The notes under the pieces: model-generated
Databases searched by the model: none
What the model saw: only the letters and a program-made list of their open reading frames with translations
Told to the model about the DNA's origin: nothing
Source: Mesaphorura yosii
Taxonomy: Eukaryota > Arthropoda > Collembola > Poduromorpha > Tullbergiidae
Reading direction: 5' to 3'
Assembly: GCA_009869945.1 (NCBI GenBank)
Contig: WIXG01000030.1
Span: 186,001 to 250,000, forward strand
Length of the DNA: 64,000 bases
Translations under genes and position numbers: made by a program
Shown: one piece after another, positions 1-10,775 of the stretch
Layout of the letters: every line of letters begins with the position of its first letter
How positions within the stretch are numbered: the stretch's first letter is position 1

Positions 1-346
1 ATATGTTCAACGAACTAGCTACAAAAGTTTCCATAGTCGTATAAAACAGGTTCAGCATTCAGACTACGAGTTTCAATGCATTACACTAAAATCAGTCATT
101 TCAGTAAGAGAAGTAAAATAGTTGAACTTCATCTCTGAAGGGTCTTCTAAATGTTCCTGCATGCAAGCTTGTAACGAAATGTTGCAACAACTTCTTTTGG
201 TTAAATAGCACAGTTAGAGAAGGGAACTAGAAACGTAACACTTCACACGAAGTATAAAATACTGCTGTATTTGTAATACAGGGTTTCTAAAAAAATGGAA
301 GGATGACGCATTCAAAAGGACGATAAAAAACCACGACCAAAAATGT
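1..346. other. 3' flank of the FGD gene
   Basis: This stretch follows the FGD stop codon (minus strand). It must carry the FGD 3' UTR, but no AATAAA or ATTAAA is visible on the minus strand, so the signal is a variant or lies left of the window. No other gene is seen. Confidence 0.5.
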
Positions 347-3300
347 TTAACTGTCGAGAACTGTCGCAGCTTTCATTATGTTCACCCATCTGTAAAATAA
401 AAGTTGAAACTTAGGCTTGAAGGTACAGCAATGGGTCTCAGATCTATTTTCATAACAAGACATACTTCTCGACGAACGCTGGGCTGTCTGCTTGAAAGAT
501 CATCGGATTTTGGCCGCTATGAGTTAGTTTAAACACGAGCCGCCCATCGATACCTTCGTATGTCTGCACACAATTATATTGATTAGTCTCTGCTCCTAAT
601 TAGTTTTGTAAAAGTCAACATTATGCTTCAGAATACCTTGTCTGACATAACCTCGACGATATATCCAAGAATAGGAATTGTTTTGTATGCCTTCGGATCT
701 TCGGATGCCATGCAGACGTACAGAACTTTCTCAGATAATACGAACCACCGTCTTCTCCATGACTTCTTTTCTCTCCAGTGCAAATATCCACTCATTTGTG
801 CCCCACTCGCAGAGTTAACCTGTAAACCGAATCCGCACGAGTAAGAATCAGGGAATGGCCACCACAAACCAAGTACACGTTTAATAAAATAAAATAAGTT
901 GAGAACTCAAACCTCTAGTTTTTGAGGAATCGATTTCTTGTGACGATACCGCTTGGACACATTAGGAGTTGTCTTCTTGAACCGACCACGAATGTCTTCC
1001 AACTCTTTTGTTTTCTCTTCATTGTCCAAGCTCTTTCGAACGTCTTTGTCGAACTCTGCGATAAGTTGAAAAAAGACTTTTATTACCGTTCATTTCGAAA
1101 TTTTCTAAAGTCTTACCTTCCAACAGATAAGGGTAGCAGTCGTCACAAACTCTTTCTGCTTCACAGTTTTTATATTGTAATGGAGCTTCATTTCCGGAAC
1201 AATTGCTGCAGACGACCTGCAAACCGAGACAGAAACTAAACCGAATGCCTTCAGGTGTAGGTTCATTATTACAATTTATACCTTTCCGCAGGCTCGGCAG
1301 TGGTGTCTGCGAAACGTTATGGTGAATTCTGCAGTGCAAACCTGGCACATGGTGACACGTGTATCCTGAATCCAAACAGGTGCCTGCATCAAATAGAAGA
1401 AGTATAGATTAGATGCGAAATTAATGAATGGAAAATGTGTTATGGAAAAGGGCTCACCACTTTTCCAATTTCGAATTCCTTTTCCATATCAGGAGTTGAA
1501 CAAGCACGTTTCTGGATATTGACGTGAATGGCATCATTGAGAGCTTTCAACCAGTCTTCTCTCTCCTTCTCCGTTCTTCAAATCAAGACGAATTTAAGAT
1601 TGGAAAATTACTAAAACTTTCTAGCGATCTGTGCAAAGAAATCTCACCTTGCCACTAAGTTAAAGCTCCTTGACGTGCTGATTACACTAAATTCATTTGG
1701 CCGATCTTCACTGGGAGTTGCGTGCACCTTCATTCCAGCCAGCGGCAATTCGTAACGAAGTTTCAAATCTTTGCTTGACCCGGTTGCAACGTTGTACGTC
1801 ATAACGAAGAGACAGTCCGACATCTAACATTTCAAAAAATTATTAGAAATTAGTGGTGTGCTGCTATAGTCTTAATCTTTCGCTTATCGATATTGACAAA
1901 CCAAGGCAAAGTATCGCGGCTGATAACCTTTACGGCAAACTTTCTCCAACGACCCTTCCTTAATGATTTGTCGATCCGCTTTAAGTATTTCATTATTGTG
2001 AACCAACCGCTCCTGCAGTCGCTTCATTTGATCGCCATTTTCCTTTAACAAAAGAAAACTTCCATTAAAAGAACACCAAATTATGATTGCGGCCAATAAT
2101 TTGAGAGGCCTACCTTGAGACGAATTGCTTCATTGGCGTGGTCAGCAACTCCGCGCACTATCTTAATAGCTTTGAGGGTGTCTTCGTAATCTTCACACTC
2201 TGGGTCCAGTTTTTGAAGATACTGTTCCAGCAAAAGGGAATACTGGGGCATTCTCTGAACGGGTTTCAGCATGTAGTGCCTCAATCCCAACTTCTGGCAA
2301 CGGTCGCTGCACTCAAAGTCCATGACAGTCTTATCCAGCTTCGGGTACTTTTTGCGTTGCTCCTCAAAGTATTCTCCGAGTGCTTTAAAGTCTCGCATGT
2401 ACTCGGAGTAATGCTTGAGGAATGGACCCTTCGTAACGAAGATATCTGCCACCTTGGGATTGGAACGCCATCCACGAATTCTTTCTTCTAGATCGCTCAA
2501 GAGCATTTCGTTGAATTGCCTGAGTTGTGGCAAGGGACCCAAAATGAATTTCATGTCATTATCGGAGATCAGCGGATGGATTGAGGCTTCCTTCAGTGCT
2601 TGTGGGAAGTCCACAGTCAGGAGAACCAGCACGTCCACAAAAGTACGCTCTGTTGTGAGAATTTCTCGTGCAACCTGGAATATCTTCTTTTCCTTGGGCT
2701 TCAACTCCATTAGAATGTCATCGTACATAAGACCGCTGTTTGAAGAGGTGACTGAGATGTTGTCACCGACAGTTGCCTCACTCCCCGAGCCAGTGCCACC
2801 CACCGAACTAAGTGTGCTAACACTCGCGGTGCCAGGTGACGTCGGAGGTTGCTTCAAGACTTGCGCATCTCCACTTTGAAATTCAAAGCCAGGCAGCGAT
2901 TGTGTTTTCTGAGGAACTGATCCAACGATTGTCTGAATTCGAGGTCGACTGATGCCAACATCGCTCATGACCTTGTTTCCACTTTGCATTTTTGCAGCTG
3001 ACGAAAGTGCGTCCGCCAACTGTGGCTTCCCTCTTCTACCCGTTTGGCGTTCAGTGTGACCATTGCCATTGGTGCTGCTTGACGATCCACCGCTGCCTTT
3101 ACCGAACGATGCGAAGACACTTGCAATTCTTCGTCGCCGTGAAATACCGCCTGCAAGATTCTCGTTTGGCATTGGCGGAACATCTGAGTCGAGGTCCCCG
3201 AGAGCACCCGTCGATATTTCGCCTTCGTCAACCCACGATGAATCATGCGAACGACTCGCGGAGATGCTGATTCTGTCACGGAGGCTGCTAGAGGACGACG

Positions 3301-5023
3301 AAGGGGAATCCGTTGATCCAGAACTTGAGTCAGAACAATTCCAAGATCTTCGCCGAGATGGTGATGTGCTTACAGGCGGCTGCAAGTTGGGAGTACAGAG
3401 ATTATTGCCCTCAGCCTCTCCAGTCGCGATAGAAGTTGAGCCACTCGTTTGATCGAATTTGTGAAGTATAATTTGTGACACCACTGTTGCGTCATTTTCC
3501 ATTTGAGATTGAATGCCGTCGTCGGTCGTCTTGTTTTCCGATTCATGTTGGGACTCCGCTGATGGTTCAGGTTTTTGCCTCTTCAAATTCAGGGCCTTTA
3601 ATATATCCTCTGCATTAGCCAGCATGACTCCGTCGCCACTGTTACTATTTGCACTGTTGATCTCAGCTGCGTGTTCATTTATGGGCAATGTCTCAAGCTT
3701 GTGTTCAAACTCGCTTTCAAAATCGGAGTGCTTGTTTTCGTCAACTGGGCTACGTTTCTCGTGGTTTTGTTCCGTTGCCTCCGTTTCTGTACTCATGACA
3801 TTGGCATTGTTATCATTTATCATTTCCTGGCTCTTCTCTGGCACGGCATGCTGAAACAGAAATGATTCATTCTCTGCAAGCTTCTTATCAGCTGGCACAC
3901 TTTGCTCGATCCCTCCCACATCATTACGTGCGTTTGCATCTGCAATGGATGTTGTATTCGCAGTTTCTGATGCTAACAAGTTCGACGATTCTGCTTCGCT
4001 TTCGCTGGCATTCACTGCTGTAGATTCCAAATACTTGCTTAACCAACTCGAATTGTTTGTCGGCTGCTCAGACTCCGACTTTGTGACCATTTCATGAGAT
4101 TCTACTCCAGCGGTATAACTTTGATCTTGACTGTCTCTTTGTCGGCGCATTTCCCATTTTCTTTCCATATCAACCCTAGCATAAACAGGCGCCGATTGCG
4201 GTGAGAATGGAAAGTGCGCTTGTTGCTCGGACAGGACAGTTGGATCGGGAGAAGACAGGCTCGGCCGCTTCTTTCGGGCGGGTGGAGTGGGCGGCTGTGC
4301 CTGATTTGTATTCTCAGGAGCAAAAGAAATGGCTTTCCCGAAGGACGGAGGAATCGAGACGGGTTTGCTCGTACAGGAACTCAGGTCGAGTGGAGTCACT
4401 CGAGACATTGGAGTGCTTGACTTTTTTATGTCTCTTGAGAAGGCGACAATGTCAAAATTTCGACCAAGACTAGCTGACTTTTTACTTGACTCTGCTCTCT
4501 GACTCGGAGTTAGGACGCTGGGCGGTGGATGCTGAAATGCAGCAGGTTTTGTGTGCGAAGTCGTTTGGTTGGAGAGTCGAGTGCTGAAGGGTTTAACCGG
4601 CGTGGGAGGAGATCGTACACTAGATTTCATACCGCTGAGTTTGTCGTGGAGTGGAGATGTATGCGGACTTGTTCGATCGCGCGATGTGTCCAAGCTGGAA
4701 GCGCGGACTGGTGAATTTGACGGCGATTGAGGTGACCTCATAACCGACTTGCTATTTGGACTTGAGATAAGCGGAGGGACAAGGCCGACAGAAGTGGATA
4801 CACTTTTCTTTGGACTAGTAATCGAGCCGGTTACAGGCTTCGGTGGTAAAGCTGGCTTAGCATTTGGTGACCTCGCGGAGGAAATTGAATTTGTGGTGTC
4901 AACCAAATTATTATTGGAAACGCAATGTTTGGTGGGTGTTAAGGAATCTTTGTCGCAGTTAGCTTCGTCGTTTCTAGAAAAGCAGGATTCGAATTTATTA
5001 ATTATGCGCAGAGGCTCAGCCAT
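347..5023 (-). CDS. FGD-family Rho guanine nucleotide exchange factor (DH-PH-FYVE-PH), short N-terminal isoform
   Basis: Ten coding exons, all GT..AG and in phase: 5023-2114, 2042-1902, 1823-1648, 1575-1458, 1383-1282, 1216-1117, 1055-913, 819-637, 563-466, 389-347 (stop TAA 349-347), giving about 1337 residues. Residues 1 to about 775 are low-complexity, Ser/Pro-rich, with an SH3-ligand-like PALPPKP near 57. The DH (RhoGEF) domain is about 780-968, with [13 protein letters not shown] and [21 protein letters not shown]1 is about 995-1092 (EGSLEKV...EREDWLKAL). FYVE is about 1118-1180 with [21 protein letters not shown] and CDDC. PH2 is about 1239-1335 and ends [12 protein letters not shown]. 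In the family, DH-PH activates Cdc42/Rac-type GTPases to remodel actin, and FYVE binds PI3P on endosomes. An in-frame TGA lies 24 bases before the ATG, so this start is self-contained. The unusually long first exon encodes the disordered N-terminus. Which vertebrate FGD paralogue is closest cannot be told by eye. Confidence 0.95.
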
Positions 5024-5261
5024 TTCTAATTCAATATCTACAATTCACATCGGGCTTCAACGATTAATTTGAACGAATATGACACAGATGCGGACTGAAA
5101 GTTACTCCGACTGTTTATAATTTTTCCTTTGTTTATGTCTAATCATGCATGAAAGTTGCGCAAAAGAGTGAGGAGTATGCTTGCCTAACGTAACGATATC
5201 ATGAATTGAAAGCCCTTCAAATTTTATAGTGCCATTGCGCTAAAGTCGTAAAATTTCTTAC

Positions 5262-5376
5262 GTAAGATTAGTTGATGTTTTCCGCCTTATATTCGCCTGG
5301 GTTCCGACTGTGACCTTCGCTAGAGGCTGGGCTTTTGGTTTCGGAGGCACAGTAGGCCTCGAAGGAGTCGTGGAAT
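5262..5376 (-). CDS. Alternative upstream FGD coding exon (proline-rich)
   Basis: A 115-base exon is bounded by CTCTTGCAG before 5376 and by donor GTAAGA at 5261. Read in the frame set by its neighbours it has no stop and encodes STTPSRPTVPPKPKAQP followed by a basic tail. PTVPPKPK resembles the PALPPKP motif of the FGD exon just downstream, as expected for SH3-binding N-termini. It ends with two bases (AC) of a codon. The FGD large exon has an internal acceptor, CTGCTTTTCTAG ending at 4974, and joining there gives ACA (Thr) and continues in the FGD frame at Asn-Asp-Glu-Ala. This would replace the first 17 residues of the short form. The call rests on splice signals, phase and motif likeness; no transcript evidence is available. 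Confidence 0.6.
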
Positions 5377-6536
5377 CTGCAAGAGTGAACATTGGTAATT
5401 AATAGTATGAAAGTGAGCACGAGTTTGTGTTTATGGTTGTATTTATATAGGAAAGCATGCAGCATCAAATGTACTAAATTCAAGGTCAAAAATTTTCTTC
5501 TGAAATTTCAAATGCTCAAATAAGATGGAAGCAAAGAGAACGAGACAATTGTTGTTAACACCCTTCCTTTCCCACCGGCAATACAATTCTGGAAGTTAGA
5601 AACTTGGTCGCTTTATATACAAAGATACACTAGGGACGATGACTCATCATTGGGTATTAGCCTGGAATGGAAGTCCTGGAAACGTGTGACTAATTCTCAG
5701 CGTGGCAGCCTGACTGAATGCTTCAAGAAGTTTTAGCGATGTTTGCAAACAGTGCACATTTACAAGGAGGTCAGCAGTGGTGATGAGTCATGCTCTCTGA
5801 GCGAGCACGCACTGCACACTCCTACCAGGCTAAATTCTTGTGTATGGAATCTTACTTTCAGTTTTAAGAAATATTATGGTTTGAAAGAAATTGAAAGTTA
5901 TCAGATTTCAAGGTTTCTTACTTGGATTAAGTTAGATTGAATTCAGTTCTAGACAGTCACTGTTCTTGGACACGGACACTTTAAAATTGCACGAGTTTGT
6001 ATTTTTGTAGATGGAAATCAAAATAGGATGGAAAGTGGTAGGCTTTTTCTCCTCGAAGCTCAAACGGATACCATAGTCGGAACACAGACTGAGGTAGCTG
6101 TATTTAAGCAAGCATTGCAGTCACGTCACATCAAGGTTTCAGCTTTACCCTGGTTCAACTACCCGATTATAATTCCTACATACCTTCTAGAACTATCTAT
6201 ACGCCTTGCATGGACTCGGGGTTGGCATTGCTACGTCGTAGAAATGGTTTGGCATTCTTGTTATTGCGCAGAAGAATTCAATGTGTTCAATGTAGACGGA
6301 ACAGAAACCCATGAGATCACCAATCGTTAAAGTGTGTATTTTAACGCCTCGATGAACTTACAGCAGAGGTAAATCGATTTCTTCAACATTCCCTTTGCTT
6401 CATTAATACATGCCGAAGGTGAATCGTCATATTTTGCAGGCCCTCAGGCAGTTAACTCAAGGGCTGAGTCGCCAAGTTTACTACCCTTAGAATTGTGGCA
6501 AATTTTTGGGATTTATTTAAAGAAATGGGAACTCAC

Positions 6537-6671
6537 TAAGCGAGTTGCAATTCGTGATCTCCATCGCTGTTTCGCTTTTCAGCTCTCAGCAGGGAAAAAT
6601 TAGAGAAATTCTTCAACTTGATGATTGATTTGAGTTTCTACGATTCCCCACCGTGACTTCATGTCGCATAC
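6537..6671 (-). CDS. Candidate first coding exon of the long FGD isoform, with upstream ORFs
   Basis: A 135-base exon lies between acceptor CTTTTCAG (ending 6672) and donor GTGAGT (6536-6531). The ATG at 6564-6562 encodes MEITNCNSL plus one base and has an in-frame TGA 12 codons upstream or nearer. The leftover A joins AT of exon 5376-5262 as AAT (Asn), so the three pieces 6564-6537, 5376-5262 and 4973-2114 form one frame, giving about 1368 residues. Two overlapping short upstream ORFs of 18 and 20 codons start soon after the exon's 5' end, so translation of this form may be damped. A good donor, CTG|GTAAGTG at 7522/7521, could end a more distal 5' UTR exon; its 5' end is not seen. Confidence 0.5.
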
Positions 6672-6679
6672 CTGAAAAG

Positions 6680-9311
6680 AAATGAGAATATGTTCAAAAA
6701 TGTGTCTGTAACCTCTCAGAAATTTTCAACGTTCTTATATTACAAGGCGCAATATAATAAATATACCATAGTTGTCATGTCTGCCCGTACCGTACAATCT
6801 TGTTTGCAAAATTTTCTTAATAATTGGAAAGAACACTCCCTTTCTTAAATTCTCATGCAAACCACGACTTGCATTGCACTACACAAATCAGCGACTTTAT
6901 AAGACGCGAGACGCTGGTGGCTTTAATAGTTAGACGCACTCCTGAATTTACCAATACCGGGCCTAATTTCATCGAACACAGTTTGTGAACACCCTCGGTA
7001 AGCATAAGTTTGCTGAATTATTATTTGTAGTGTGAAACTCTTCTCCTGGAGAATTATTGCATAACCGAGCCCGGCTCTGTTTGGACTATGATCCTCGTCT
7101 AGCTTGTAATCTCAATGGCAAATTTTAAATTGAAACTTATGCCTTGGGTTCAATAATTTTTTCTGATAAAAGATTCACAAGTGTGAATTTCGTCTTACAT
7201 TTACGATCGACGAAAACTAGCTAGCAGTAACTGAGAATTGATTACAGGACCTTGGTTCCAGTTAATTGGGACACATTCGGACATGAACAGTATTTTATAT
7301 CGCAGAAAATGGATCTGTTACCTGGTTCAAGTTGCGAAATCAGAGGCTGGAGCGAAGTGATGTTGAAGTTCCGAATCCGATGGGTCGGTTGAATTTGAAC
7401 TCCTCATGCATCTGTGACCTTGAACATTAACACGCACACTATAAGACTGCCAACCGTTAGAGGTGCTTAACTATTCCTATTACCTTAATATCAGTGATAC
7501 AGGAGGGACAAGAGCACTTACCAGTTTGGCGTGAATTGTGTTGCGACAAACTGTTGACCCACTGTCATGAAATACCACACAGAAACGCAGATGTCTTGTT
7601 TGTGTTAATCTCGGCGGAAGTAAAAACGCGAAGCAGGTCAGACTGGAGGGTTTAAAGTCGTCTAATTATCCTAAACTACACGAACTCAATCAAGTTAAAT
7701 AAAGACAGTTCAAACTAGCGTAGTATGTAATTGTGATTTCATAATTTACTATTACACAACAAATAGATGCAGCAATGCAATGCAGGCACGCAGACACGCT
7801 GATATGCTGGCTGGGATTCGAGCAGATGATTCACACTTCATCCTTTCCACAATGCGCATACATCTGCCACTGAAGAGCATTTATAGTACTTTTTGGCACT
7901 GGTAACATCAGCCTCGTACCACCATGTGTGGTTGTATCCCGCAGTCGCTTATGACTTACGAGAATGCACATTAACTTGCAACATTCTCTTCTATACGCTT
8001 GAATGATTAGGCTGATGAGTCAATTAATTGAGGGGATTAATAAATGTTAAATTATGAATAAATCGAGCTTCGCGTAGGTGCAGCGTTGCATCTTTAGCTT
8101 TGATGCAACGCCAACAGACCACAATGAATTTTCTAATTTCATGGGCCCCTGTCCTAGCCGCAGCTCATCCTGAAACAGTTGATCAGCCATTAAGTTGTTC
8201 ATAGGCTTGAACCAAGTTACTCAGTCATTTTGACTTATCTACAGTCTAAGAATACGTTGTTCTTTTCCAATTTGGAGACAAGTGTCCAATCTCTGCTTAC
8301 CCCAAGCGAGTCTCACATGTCGCAGTCTACAGTCGTGGACCAAGATTAAACCATACCATCAGCAGCAGTAGTAGCCGCCGTGGGACTCTAAACCCGTTAG
8401 AAAGACGTGGTTTTGGCTTTACATGACCTACGGGTCCGCCCTATCAGTCTTTGGATGAATGCACCGCTTTGGAGGACGGGTTATGAATGAACTGAAATGA
8501 ATGAAATTAGCCGTAAAGACCTCCCATATCAAAGACATTGTACAAGCACTAGGCTTAATCATGAGTTTCGCCAGTTTGATGAGTCATCACAATACTGTGC
8601 TATGGCCAGCGAAGTCAATAAAAGTTAATAAGTGATAATAATTTGTACAAGGATCAGCCTACTCCCAGCAAAATGTATCAACCAACTCGGGTTGCCAGTG
8701 GCCTCAACTGTATCTATCCTCAGGACTGGTGTGTTGAATGGACATGAAGCATTCATGGGTTTCAGGCGAACGACCAGACTACTGGACGAATCAAAAAATG
8801 CATCACTTTGGTCGTAAGCCCTGGTTAGCCCAGTTTGGTAGAAATGAGTGCTGGAGTGTCCGTAGCTCGTTGGAATAAAAATTCTGTTTTAGTTTATAAC
8901 CTGTCTGAGTACATTTTCCATGAAAATATTGATTATCCAACTCTAAACTTGATCATGGTTCTTGAAATTATAATTTCAGACAGAAAGTACAGTAGCATAA
9001 AAACTTAATGCCATTATATTAACACATCTGAAGATGGTGAATTGATAAAACTTTTAACAGGAGAAATAAACTACCAATTACGAACTACACACGTCGACAC
9101 TTGAAATTGTTGAACGTATAATAAACAACATTTTACTGAAACTTTTCTTTCTCGCATAAATCAAGTTAAACTTGAACAAATTATAAAGTTTAGTATTAAT
9201 AATGTAGTGTAGTAATAAGTAACTTTATGCTTTTAAACTTATGTTTTTAAACGGTTCTTCTCTTCTCTGCTTCACTTCTCCGTTATCAGCCCGCTCCAGC
9301 TGGAGGCCGGG
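6680..9311. other. Region between FGD and CNBP
   Basis: AT-rich sequence carrying the distal FGD 5' UTR and promoter plus the CNBP 3' UTR. No reading frame with recognisable content was found on either strand, and the few short frames look random. The one structured item is the weak tRNA-like trace described separately. Confidence 0.5.
7800..7873 (-). repeat. Decayed tRNA-like trace (possible SINE head)
   Basis: On the minus strand, GTGGCAGATGTATGCGCA resembles a tRNA D-arm/A box, and CTCGAATCCCAGC about 45 bases later resembles a T-loop/B box. That spacing is right for a tRNA. The T stem and acceptor stem do not pair, so at most this is an old tRNA-derived relic. Confidence 0.2.
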
Positions 9312-9317
9312 TTTATT
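9312..9317 (-). terminator. AATAAA overlapping the CNBP stop codon
   Basis: The sequence GAATAAAC contains the TAA stop of CNBP inside a canonical polyadenylation hexamer. If used, the mRNA would have almost no 3' UTR. No other clear AATAAA was seen on this strand just downstream, but variant signals are possible. Confidence 0.35.
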
Positions 9318-10535
9318 CTTTTTCTTGGCGCTCCTTCGTGCAATCACGAGCAAAATGGCCGGTCTCTCCTGTCGAAAAATAATAAATACATAAATTGTTT
9401 AACCCCAGGTTACTTCTTTGAGGATTGGAATTGGTAACAGAATTGTGCAAATTTTACACTTACGGCAATTGTAGCAAGTCAAATTGCCGTTGCTACGCCC
9501 TTCTGGGCATTCACGAGCCATGTGTCCCGGCTTGCGGCAATTGTAGCATGCTGGCTCAGCATCTTCCTTACAATCACCTAACGTACAAAGTTCAAACATG
9601 TTAGAATTAGCGACAATGAGGGGCATCGGGTTTGTAGGAAAAGAAGGATCACTACTTACGCGCCAAATGGCCAACGCCATCGCACCGGTAGCACCGATCG
9701 CTCTCTTTGCAGTCTCTCCTGTAAAATAAATGGAAATATTAACTAAGGTGTTGGTGGTCAGTAGAAGAATTTCGGAGCCAAGTTGCTAATAATTGCACTT
9801 ACATGATATGACCTCTGCGGCCACATTTGTAGCAGTTATCTACTAACACAAACACACATTAACAAAACAATCCCATAACTCTAAAGTAGTGAGTCCCGTG
9901 TCCTCAGGAATGCCTTAAGTTTTAAGGGCCCCCCAGGCACGACCTATAGGGAAATAAATTCTTTATATAGGCAAGAAGACAATAGCGTAAAAAGAGAATA
10001 TCCTAGCAATTAAATCAATTACAGAGTAGGCAGTGCTCAGAGAAGTTTAATTCGATAGCTCTAGAAACAATTTATCAGTCGGCTCTCCCATCTCGAAACC
10101 CACACGACTCTCGACTTGCAGTCAGTCATCAAATAGAAAGGTTCCATATTTTTGAGAACAAGGGACTTGGGCTACTACTTTAAATCTTGTAATTTCTCAT
10201 TAACCTCCGCCACGAGAGTTTGAATATCGGCCACCGCCGTCACGTCCACCACCATCACGACCACCACCGCGTCCTCCACGGTAGGAGGAGTAACCTCCAC
10301 CGCCATCCTCAGAGCACTCCTGATTATCAAATAAAAATATTACTAAAAATTACCGTCGCTTCTCCTACCAGACTGAAATTCCATATGTATGCCCGTACTC
10401 GTGCAAAGTGTCCTGTGAATAAAGAAAACATAAGTCTGTGTTTAACTTCCCTCTCGCCAGCGGAGTTTTCAAGTCATTAATTGCATGTAGTGTTTTACCT
10501 GGTCTATTACAACGATAACACAAGCTTGACGACAT
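9313..10535 (-). CDS. CNBP: CNBP, CCHC zinc-knuckle nucleic-acid-binding protein
   Basis: Seven exons in phase: 10535-10499, 10412-10399, 10319-10205, 9839-9803, 9718-9660, 9577-9464, 9368-9313, encoding 143 residues from MSSSLCYRC to a charged KERQEKE tail. Five CX2CX4HX4C knuckles are visible: CYRCNRPGHFAREC, CYKCGRRGHIMRDC, CYRCDGVGHLARDC, CYNCRKPGHMAREC and CYNCRETGHFARDC. Between knuckles 1 and 2 is a Gly/Arg-rich RGG box, as in CNBP; vertebrate CNBP has seven knuckles. The family binds G-rich RNA and single-stranded DNA and promotes translation, including that of ribosomal-protein (TOP) mRNAs. Exon 2 is only 14 bases (GHFAR). The acceptor of exon 4 is a tandem TAGTAG, so isoforms with or without one Val are both in frame. 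The donors and acceptors are otherwise canonical. Confidence 0.93.
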
Positions 10536-10553
10536 GGTTTTTTGTTTCGGCTT

Positions 10554-10730
10554 TTACTGATGTTCCTCTTTATCCTGGGATAAGCTGTCGCTGTCTTCAC
10601 TTTCCTGTACAAATCCAATATATTTTTTAGACTCGAGATTCCATGGACTCGGTATCAAATGTAAAAGCAACGGGTTGCCCTGAACGCCTGGGATATAATT
10701 TCGACATCTTTCTCCTGGAATTTCAGACAT
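10554..10730 (-). CDS. Unrecognised 58-codon ORF just upstream of CNBP
   Basis: An ATG at 10730 opens a 58-residue frame starting MSEIPGERCRNYIPGVQ and ending with an acidic SEDSDSLSQDKEEH tail rich in casein-kinase-II-like sites. Its TAA ends 18 bases before the CNBP ATG on the same strand. The mixed composition with prolines and an acidic end looks more protein-like than random. It could be an upstream ORF in the CNBP 5' UTR, a dicistronic partner, or chance. Against it, TTTGTACAG at 10605 could be an acceptor that makes only 10604-10536 exonic. No family is recognised. Confidence 0.35.
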   Translation of the reverse strand: MSEIPGERCRNYIPGVQGNPLLLHLIPSPWNLESKKYIGFVQESEDSDSLSQDKEEHQ

Positions 10731-10775
10731 CGTATCAACGTTATTTTTATTATTTTTCACAAATATTTGCTGTCA

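Noticed and set aside
2138-4714. Several 60-150 codon plus-strand frames opposite the FGD large exon
   Set aside because: They are shadows of the FGD coding strand; FGD has domain-level support and the opposite frames carry no motifs.
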